Shown here piece after piece: positions 21,960-27,224 of a stretch of DNA of 27,224 nt. Both the position numbers and the translations under genes were made by a program. Position 1 is the first letter of the stretch, and every line of letters starts with the position of its first letter. Where the stretch lies: the NCBI GenBank assembly GCA_026770585.1, contig MU646329.1, positions 1,138,040-1,165,263 of the forward strand, written 5' to 3'. This DNA comes from Baffinella frigidus (taxonomy: Eukaryota; Cryptophyceae; Cryptomonadales; Baffinellaceae). Below the pieces are notes generated by a model. It had not been told where the DNA came from. It searched no databases and saw nothing but the letters and a program-made list of their open reading frames with translations.

Positions 21960-22200
21960 CTGAAAAGGGCAGTCTTCCGAGAGACTTGAAGCGCCGAGGT
22001 CTTCAGCAAAACTGTCACTCGCGAAATCGGGAACCAATAAATCCTAAAATCTCCTAATGGTCCTCATCAATAAATCCCAAATGGTCCTAATCAATGAATC
22101 CTAAATGATCCTAATCAATAAATCCCAAACGGTCCTAATCAATGAATCCTAAATGGTCCTCATCAATAAATCCTAAACGGTCCCAATCAATAAATCAAGG
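21960..22200. repeat. Tandem AATCAATAAATCCTAAA-type repeat
   Basis: From about 22034 a unit of about 28-30 bp (AATAAATCCTAAA plus TGGTCCTCATC variants) is repeated about six times in the intron before the exon at 22230. Confidence 0.85.
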
Positions 22201-22229
22201 TTCTAAACGATGGCGGGTGGGACGCGCAG

Positions 22230-22404
22230 GTTCCTCGACACAGCGCTGGGAGAGGCCCCGCTAGGGACAGGCGCCAGGGCGGGCACCGCGCCCCCGCCCG
22301 TGCTCATCGCCACCGTGGGGGTTGCCGAAGTGGCCAGGTGGTCAAATTTGACCAACAAGACGGGCCCTACGCGCTCGGGGTTCACGGCGATGATACCCAA
22401 GCAG
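22230..22404 (+). CDS. PH-domain gene: exon after the PH domain
   Basis: Acceptor CGCAG. The first base completes the Ala codon to give DDWIRAFLDTALGEAPLG, a natural continuation of the PH C-terminal helix, followed by an Ala/Gly/Pro-rich linker. It ends FTAMIPKQ with donor GTGAAT, nine bases before a family C element. Bases about 22329-22372 match the terminal part of foldback family A, so part of this exon may be captured transposon sequence, or an extra intron may lie there. Confidence 0.55.
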
Positions 22405-22412
22405 GTGAATCG

Positions 22413-22566
22413 AGAAACGGCCCGAAATTAGGGTAGTTTTGCCTACGGGTTCCCTACCGTAGGAAGCGGGGCTCTCAGGACCTGGTCCTAGGAGACCTAC
22501 CTCCTACGGTAGGCCTGGTCCTAGGAAATCCGTAGGCTAAGCTACCCTAATTTCGGGTCGTTTCCC
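22413..22566. mobile_element. Foldback element, family C variant (PH-gene intron)
   Basis: GAAACGGCCCGAAATTAGGG on the left and CCCTAATTTCGGGTCGTTTC on the right. The core CCTACCGTAGG is shared with family C although the ends differ. It starts nine bases after the donor of the exon at 22230. Confidence 0.85.
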
Positions 22567-22640
22567 TTTGAAGGTGTGAGTCATCCTGCAAAGTGCCTCG
22601 GGCCCGAGCACCCTGCCCATGCGTGCGCGTGCCGCATTAA

Positions 22641-22797
22641 TAGGGTAACGGACTGAAAACCGGATAGTTAGGCCTACTGTATTCACTACGGTAGGCCGTA
22701 GGGGCCTATGGGGGCTCCTACGAAAAGATTGGGCCTAGAGTAGAGGCCCTACGGCCTACCGTTGGCTTAAATACCCGGTTTTCAGGCCGTTATCCTA
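22641..22797. mobile_element. Foldback element, family C
   Basis: TA-GGGTAACGGACTGAAAACC and GGTTTTCAGGCCGTTATCC-TA, with inner CTACGGTAGG. Confidence 0.88.
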
Positions 22798-22854
22798 TGA
22801 ACATATAGCGCGGGGGTGTTTTCGTGCCCGTGCGTCGTGCGCGTGCCACATCCA

Positions 22855-22992
22855 TCTCGGAAGATAACTGAACCAGTTCCCTAATTAGCGTTGTTGTTTG
22901 ATTAGGAGGCCTAAGCAAATTTACTGCGCCCTAGCTAATTTCTCCTATTCAACCTCCTATTGAAAAGGAACTGGTTCAGTTATCTTCCGGGG
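22855..22992. mobile_element. Foldback element, family G
   Basis: CGGAAGATAACTGAACCAGT and ACTGGTTCAGTTATCTTCCG. It is flanked by a direct repeat of about 35 bp (GTGAACATA.AGCGCGGGGG, TGTTTTCGTGCCC) at about 22798 and 22993. Confidence 0.88.
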
Positions 22993-23352
22993 TGAACATA
23001 CAGCGCGGGGGTGTTTTCGTGCCCCGTGCCGCACCGCCGGCTGCACCTGGCGGCGCCTCTTTTCCAACAGTGTTTACGTTCCTTGTGAACGCGGCTTAAT
23101 TTGAACACACACACTCTCTCTATCTATAGATCTCTCTCCCTCTCTCTCTCCCTCTCGCTCTCTCTCGCGCTCTCTCTCTCTCACACACACTCTCTCTCGC
23201 GCGCGCTCTCCCTTCCGGCTTGGAACGCCGCCTTGAAACGCCGTCTGGTGCGACAGGTGTGGGCCCCGGGCGCTGGCACTCCGGCTCCTCCTCTCAACGC
23301 TGATGTGGGGAAGCACGGCTGAGCCGTTCCTCCATTCCCGGGTCCGGACCTC

Positions 23353-23575
23353 TATCCCTTAAGTGGCCAGTAGGCTCATACGGCCTACCGTAGGGTCCTA
23401 GGACCTGCCTAAGACCTCTTGGTGGTCAAATTTGATCACCTGGCCACTTAAGGGATAGGGGTACCTCGCTCATAAGAAACGCCCGCCCCCCTAGCGACTA
23501 CCATAGGGCTCTGGGCATTGTCCTACCGCAGGGTCCTAGGGGGGGGCGGTTTCTTATGAGCGAGGTACCCCTGTA
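23353..23575. mobile_element. Adjacent family A and family B elements sharing one TA
   Basis: Family A occupies 23353-23457 and family B 23456-23575. The right TA of A is also the left TA of B (AAGGGA-TA-GGGGTACC). This suggests one element inserted at the TA target of the other. Confidence 0.88.
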
Positions 23576-23579
23576 TGAG

Positions 23580-23618
23580 AGCGAGGGCCTCTGGGGCGAG
23601 AGCGAATGCCTCGAGGCG
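23580..23618 (+). CDS. PH-domain gene: probable 39-nt microexon between two foldback elements
   Basis: It lies in the 48 bases between a family B element (ending at its TA, 23574-23575) and a family A element (starting at TA, 23624-23625). Acceptor ATGAG, 13 codons (SEGLWGESECLEA), donor GTGCAT. Phase 0 on both sides. The product is unrecognised, and membership of the PH gene is inferred from strand and phase. Confidence 0.45.
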
Positions 23619-23729
23619 GTGCATATCCCTTAAGTGGCCAGTAGGCGCATACGCCCTACCGTAGGGCCCTAGGACCTGCCTAGGACCTCTTGGTGGTCAA
23701 ATTTGACTACCTGGTCACTCAGGGGATAG
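23619..23729 (+). other. Introner-like intron made of one family A element
   Basis: The putative intron is GTGCA, TA, the element (about 100 bp with TCCCTTAAGTGGCCA-type terminal repeats), TA, G. The donor lies in target sequence five bases before the TA, and the acceptor AG uses the A of the right-hand TA copy. Removing element and duplication would leave GCG-GTGCATAG-CTG. This is the architecture described for introner transposons. Confidence 0.55.
23624..23728. mobile_element. Foldback element, family A (forms an intron)
   Basis: A complete element with TA at both ends and the CCTACCGTAGGGCCCTAGG core. It fills a 111-nt putative intron. Confidence 0.9.
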
Positions 23730-23801
23730 CTGTTTTGTAAATGTGAAAAAGGGGCGATCGGGTACATAACATCTGTGCAGCCACCCAGCGGGCTTCCAAG
23801 T
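23730..23801 (+). CDS. PH-domain gene: probable exon after an introner-like intron
   Basis: The acceptor TAG is formed by the end of a family A element (GGGATAG). It is followed in phase by LFCKCEKGAIGYITSVQPPS, then GLP. The 3' boundary is uncertain, with candidate donors in CCAAGTGGTTTTT. No family is recognised. Confidence 0.4.
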
Positions 23802-23818
23802 GGTTTTTGAATAATCCC

Positions 23819-23941
23819 TACAGGTGTACCTCGCTCATAAGAAACCGCCCCCCACCCTAGGATCACCGTAGGGGCCTAGGCATAGGCCTACTGTAGGGTC
23901 CTATGGAGGAGGCAGTTTCTTATGATCGAGGTACCCCTGTA
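23819..23941. mobile_element. Foldback element, family B
   Basis: TA-CAGGTGTACCTCGCTCAT and ATGATCGAGGTACCCCTG-TA, with core CCTACTGTAGGGTCCTA. It lies directly after the candidate exon at 23730. Confidence 0.9.
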
Positions 23942-24005
23942 AGCGATAAGACCTACGACCCTACGGCAGGCAACCCGCTGGAGCATACCCCAGATACCCA
24001 TGTTA

Positions 24006-24170
24006 ATAGGGCAACGTCCTGAAAACCAGGTAGTTAAGCCTACGGTATTGCCTACGGTAGGCCGTAGGGCTCCTAGGACCTACGTTTTCGAAGGACCCCC
24101 CCTAGGCCCCTACGGCCTACCGTAGGCAATACCGCAGGCTTAACTACCCGGTTTTCAGGACGTTAGCCTA
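24006..24170. mobile_element. Foldback element, family C
   Basis: TA-GGGCAACGTCCTGAAAACC and GGTTTTCAGGACGTTAGCC-TA, with GCCTACGGTAGGC in both arms. Confidence 0.9.
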
Positions 24171-24183
24171 TGAAGGTAGGGCT

Positions 24184-24366
24184 ACCACACAAGGCTATCC
24201 ATGCGAACAGAATAAAAGGACATTTTAAAATTTGTGGGGAAATGATCACGTTTCCGTACGGATGTCCGTACGGAAACGTGACCAAATGCTGACTTTTGGC
24301 GTGTTTCCTGGGCAATACTCCAATAATTAACTTATGCATCTGTTCGCATGGATAGCCTCGTGTGGT
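24184..24366. mobile_element. Foldback element, family H
   Basis: CACACAAGGCTATCCATGCG and CGCATGGATAGCCTCGTGTG, same centre as the 20665 copy but lacking one internal repeat. Confidence 0.88.
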
Positions 24367-24407
24367 ACAGGCTCGCGTGTGTGCATCACTCCATGCACAT
24401 GATGTGG

Positions 24408-24730
24408 GTATCTAGGCTCTAAGTGAATCTACACTGGCGTCCTCATAACCTTGCGTCCTCAGATGCCCTTCGAGCCTAGATACCCACACTTTCCTCTTCA
24501 CTCGCCTGTCGGAGTTGGCGCGTGGTGCGGACGCCCAGGGCCTTCAGAGCACACTGTGGGTATCTACAGGGGTACCTCGCTCATAAGAAACAGCCCACCC
24601 CAGGACCCTACAGTAAGACCATGCCTAGGGCCCTGTGGTGGTCCTAGGGGGGGGGCGGTTTCTTATGAGCGAGGTACCCCTGTAGGCTCTAAGGGCACTG
24701 AAGGGCGCAAGGTTATGAGGACGTCAAAGT
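24408..24730. mobile_element. Family O elements, one interrupted by family B
   Basis: A short foldback at about 24404-24488 has ends GTGGGTATCTAGGCTC and GAGCCTAGATACCCAC. A second O copy starts at about 24555 (TGTGGGTATCT) and continues after 24684 (AGGCTCTAAG...AGGTTATGAGGACGTC). A family B element at 24565-24684 sits in the gap. Comparing with the intact copy shows TA duplicated by the B insertion. Confidence 0.88.
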
Positions 24731-24737
24731 AGCGGTG

Positions 24738-24920
24738 TCCCACGCGACGATGGCCTGTGTATCAAACAGGTGTATTTTTGCTGAGTCTTTCTATTATTCC
24801 CGCACTTTTAAAAGTACTTTAATCCAGAACCCGGATAAGTTGACAGATGTGTGGGCGATTGAAGGCGAGTTGACTTTGAAAATAGAGGGATTTGGTGCAC
24901 AGGTCATCGTTGCGTGGTCC
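24738..24920. mobile_element. Foldback element, family I
   Basis: CCCACGCGACGATGGCCTGT and GCACAGGTCATCGTTGCGTG ends. The words GCGGTGTCC occur on both sides (24733 and about 24941), suggesting a flanking duplication. Confidence 0.85.
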
Positions 24921-24970
24921 AGAGGCAGGATCCGTCGTGGCGGTGTCCAGAGAGAGTTCAGACACACTCA

Positions 24971-25138
24971 TAGGCTAACGGCCTGAAAATGGGGTAGTTA
25001 GGCATACGGCATTGCCTACAGGTGTAGGACCTCCTACCGTAGGCCGAGGAATCCTAGGACCAAAAAGTCTCGGCCTACGGTAGGAGGTCCTAGGCAATGC
25101 CGTATGCCCAACTACCCCATTTCCAGGCCGTTGACCTA
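24971..25138. mobile_element. Foldback element, family C
   Basis: TA-GGCTAACGGCCTGAAAATG and CATTTCCAGGCCGTTGACC-TA, arms nearly fully complementary around CCTACCGTAGGCC. Confidence 0.9.
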
Positions 25139-25139
25139 T

Positions 25140-25326
25140 TAACACGGAGAATACAGTTGCTATGTTTACACAAGACACGGATACACAGCGCATCCTCGAG
25201 CCGATCACGATCGCTCGAAAAGGGCTCACGCGAGCGAAAAGGGCTCTAACGAGCGATCGCCCGAAAAGGGCTCAAACGACACGCTGCGACCCCCTCCGCC
25301 GACTCGCGCCCGCCTCCTCTACAAAC
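25140..25326 (+). other. Possible exon with CGAAAAGGGCTC repeats
   Basis: Between a family C and a family B element. The acceptor-like AATACAG is followed by an open frame (MFTQDTDTQRILEPITIARK). The word CGAAAAGGGCTC then occurs three times. No family is recognised; exon status is a guess. Confidence 0.25.
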
Positions 25327-25447
25327 TACAAGGGTACATCGCTCATAAGACCCCCCCCCCCCCCCAGGAACATCGTAGGGCCCTGGGCATAGGCCTACTG
25401 TTGGGTCCTAGGGGGGGGCAGATTCTTATGAGCGAGGTACCCCTGTA
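25327..25447. mobile_element. Foldback element, family B
   Basis: TA-CAAGGGTACATCGCTCAT and ATGAGCGAGGTACCCCTG-TA, with a long C run on the left side of the loop. Confidence 0.88.
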
Positions 25448-25466
25448 GCGCAGCAGCCAAAACTAC

Positions 25467-25574
25467 CTTTCCCTTAAGTGGCCAGGCAGTCAAATTTGAC
25501 CCCCCAGAGGTCCTAGGCAGGTCCTCTAGGGCCCTACGGTAGGGCGTATGAGCCTTCTCGCCACTTAAGGGACA
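25467..25574. mobile_element. Foldback element, family A (inverted)
   Basis: TTTCCCTTAAGTGGCCAG on the left and CGCCACTTAAGGGACA on the right, in the orientation with the core read as CCCTACGGTAGGG. Confidence 0.85.
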
Positions 25575-25665
25575 ACCACACCCGGCTCCGCCCCCCCCCT
25601 CTGCCCCGGCGCGCTTACTCAGCGAGGGCGGAGACGGAGAAGGCTGGTCCGCCAGACGATCTTAA

Positions 25666-25829
25666 TAGGGCAACGTCCTGAAAATCGGGTAGTTAGGCCT
25701 ACGGTATTGCCTACGGTAGGTCGTAGGGCTCCTAGGACCTAGGGGTTCATAGGACCCCCCCTAGGCCCCTACGGCCTACCGTAGGCAACACCGTAGGCTT
25801 AACTACCCGGGTTTCAGGACGTTAGCCTA
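25666..25829. mobile_element. Foldback element, family C
   Basis: TA-GGGCAACGTCCTGAAAATC and GTTTCAGGACGTTAGCC-TA. A left-half fragment of the same family recurs at about 25964-26055. Confidence 0.9.
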
Positions 25830-26055
25830 TGAATCTGGCAGCGTCCTCCCCTTCTCCTTCCTGTAATCTCGCCGTCTCCAGTCGGCCCACCGATCCGAGG
25901 GGCTGCGCGCCTCAGCGGTCGGTCGGCCACGGCGGCGTCGGGTGGGGGGGGGCTTCGAAAACTCAGGAACCGGGTAGTTACGCCTACGGGATTGCCTACG
26001 GTAGAGGCCGTAGGGCTCCTAGGACCTACGTTTTCGAAGGACCCTCCCTAGGCCG

Positions 26056-26224
26056 GTGGGAGGGCGCCTCTTCGACTGCGTGTGTGCGCGATTGTGGACT
26101 TGTCTGGGGTGAGTTGGCGAACACCAGCGACGATTCGGCCTGCGAGAGATCAACCTGCGAGGAGCACTTTCTCAAACTCGGAAGCATTCAGCAGATGCAG
26201 GTCGCACTTGCACACGCGTCTGAC
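26056..26224. other. Possible exon of unknown strand
   Basis: Plus strand reads CEEHFLKLGSIQQMQVALAH; minus strand reads CKCDLHLLNASEFEKVLLAG. Both are protein-like with similar third-position G/C, so neither can be preferred by eye. Confidence 0.25.
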
Positions 26225-26415
26225 CCACTCGAGAATGCTAGATGGGCCTATTTAAAACCGATGTGCTTTTAAAAGTGGGTATTTGTGTTGTAACTTTCGT
26301 TGAATGGTCACGTGACTCTGCTCAAATTGCACAGTCAGGAGGTTACTTTACCTTATCCTGGTACAAATATTTACAACCCCACATGTAAATAGGCCCCTCT
26401 AGCATTCTCGAGTGG
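26225..26415. mobile_element. Foldback element, family F
   Basis: Ends CCACTCGAGAATGCTAGA and TCTAGCATTCTCGAGTGG. It is flanked by the direct repeat TTGCACACGCGTCTG (at about 26208 and 26416). Confidence 0.88.
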
Positions 26416-26478
26416 TTGCACACGCGTCTGGCAGGCTCCGCGTGTCCCATCGCCACAGCACGCCCGGATTTCTTACGG

Positions 26479-26605
26479 GAACACTTGTAATTTATAAACC
26501 GGATTTCAATCAAAATTACTACACGTTTGCTTTAATATTACTAGTAAAGATCGTTATGTGTAGTAAATTTCATTGAATCCAGTTTATAAATGACAAGTGT
26601 TTGCA
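26479..26605. mobile_element. Family E relative
   Basis: Ends ACACTTGTAATTTATAAACC and TTTATAAATGACAAGTGT, with AAAATTACTACACG and GTGTAGTAAATTTCATTG inside. Confidence 0.85.
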
Positions 26606-26689
26606 CATGAGATTGCAACCGTGCAGCGCAGCCGCGCGACGGCGCCGCACGTGCAGCGGCACGGCGCTCGCGATCCTAGGGGAGCACCC

Positions 26690-26762
26690 TCAAAACGCCC
26701 GCCTTCCCTTCCGTTTGGCTGAGTTCCTTAATAATGAAGGAACGGACGGCGGGCGTTTTCAG
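26690..26762. repeat. Small hairpin
   Basis: AAAACGCCCGCC ... GTTCCTT and AAGGAAC ... GGCGGGCGTTTT pair around an ATAATG-type loop. It may be a foldback remnant. It lies in GC-rich sequence with no clear exon. Confidence 0.6.
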
Positions 26763-26787
26763 AATCCCTGTTCCTTGTGAGCCTTGT

Positions 26788-26930
26788 GAGTGAGGTACCC
26801 CTGCAAGGCTGGACGGGCGGGACCTTATTAATCCCTTCTAGGACCCTACAGAAGCCCTGCGCCTAGGGCCCTATGGTGGTCCTAGGGCTAGGGGGTGGGG
26901 GCAGTTTCTTATGAGCGAGGTACCCCTGTA
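26788..26930. mobile_element. Rearranged family B element
   Basis: The right half (core plus TTATGAGCGAGGTACCCCTG-TA) is intact to 26930. The left end carries a similar arm in the same, not inverted, orientation (GAGTGAGGTACCCCTGC), so the element is rearranged. Confidence 0.7.
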
Positions 26931-27127
26931 GGGGAGCAGGTCTTCGTTTTATTCAGCAGTCGCAGGGAGTGACATTGGTTGCAAGGGAGTGACATTGGTT
27001 GCTAGGGAGCGACAGCAAGCGTGGGCAGGACCTTGGGAAACTTTGCGATGGGCCCTGGGCTGCTGAACCAGCTTGCGACCCCCCCCCTCGCGCGCGCCAG
27101 TGCTGCTCGAGGCTCGACGCATGTTAC

Positions 27128-27224
27128 AGGGGTACCAACCAACCAACTGACTAACTGACTAAACGACCAACCAACCAACCTACCAACCAACCAACCAACC
27201 AACCAACCAACCAACCAACCAACC
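27128..27224. repeat. (CCAA)n tetranucleotide repeat at window end
   Basis: It starts within GGGGTACC, the start of a family B end, and runs to the last base, mixed at first with CTGACTAA units. The sequence may continue beyond the window. Confidence 0.92.

Noticed and set aside
23101-23322. Small plus-strand gene ending at 23320
   Set aside because: The first half is a CT/CA microsatellite. The piece AWNAALKRRLVRQ before a donor-like CAG/GTGTGG could be an exon of the PH gene, but no acceptor is visible.
27002-27214. Gly-Trp-Leu-Val repeat protein at the window end
   Set aside because: It arises from the (CCAA)n repeat.

Overview
This window looks like nuclear DNA from a eukaryotic alga. 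Coding sequence is GC-rich and cut into very short exons. Introns and intergenic DNA are packed with short foldback (MITE-like) elements. There are degenerate arrays of a TTTAGGG/CCCTAAA telomere-like heptamer. The one gene that can be fully named has an N-terminus that reads as a signal peptide followed by an AAF motif and a Ser/Ala/Arg-rich stretch, the kind of leader used by algae with a secondary red-type plastid (stramenopile, haptophyte, cryptophyte or related). I cannot name the species.

The central result is a complete gene on the minus strand, from 18229 down to 7466. It is a gamma-tocopherol methyltransferase (VTE4 type) in ten exons. All splice phases agree, every intron is GT...AG, and the exons sum to 1119 nt (372 codons plus stop). 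About 90% of the 10.8 kb locus is intron. Introns 1 and 2 are short and plain. Introns 3 to 9 each hold one or more foldback elements, microsatellites or telomere-like arrays. Several element ends lie 1 to 32 nt from a splice site, so most introns look built or enlarged by transposons. Broken copies of exons 4, 9 and 10 lie inside neighbouring introns.

A second gene runs divergently on the plus strand from 18417, with 187 bp between the two start codons. Its exons at 20000-20070, 20920-20946, 21339-21468 and 22230-22404 join in phase into a pleckstrin-homology (PH) domain. Further small exons are likely at 23580-23618 and 23730-23801, separated by a 111-nt intron that is almost exactly one foldback element. 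This is the clearest introner-like case in the window.

Region by region: 1-1140 is GC-rich with weak, unidentified exon candidates on the minus strand. 1180-4700 is a field of about ten copies of one dispersed repeat. 4700-6480 has no recognisable gene. 6480-7310 holds foldback elements. 7466-18229 is the VTE4 gene. 18230-18416 is a shared promoter. 18417 to at least 23801 is the PH-domain gene. 23800-27224 is dense in foldback elements with possible further exons and ends in a tetranucleotide repeat.

The foldback elements fall into two supergroups. One group (families A, B, C and remnant Q) shares a CTACSGTAGG/CCTAGG core and mostly duplicates TA on insertion. The other (E, F, J, K, R and relatives) shares a GTAGTAAATTTC-type box. 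Within each supergroup the terminal repeats differ completely while the core is kept. The two genes have no evident functional link beyond their shared promoter region.
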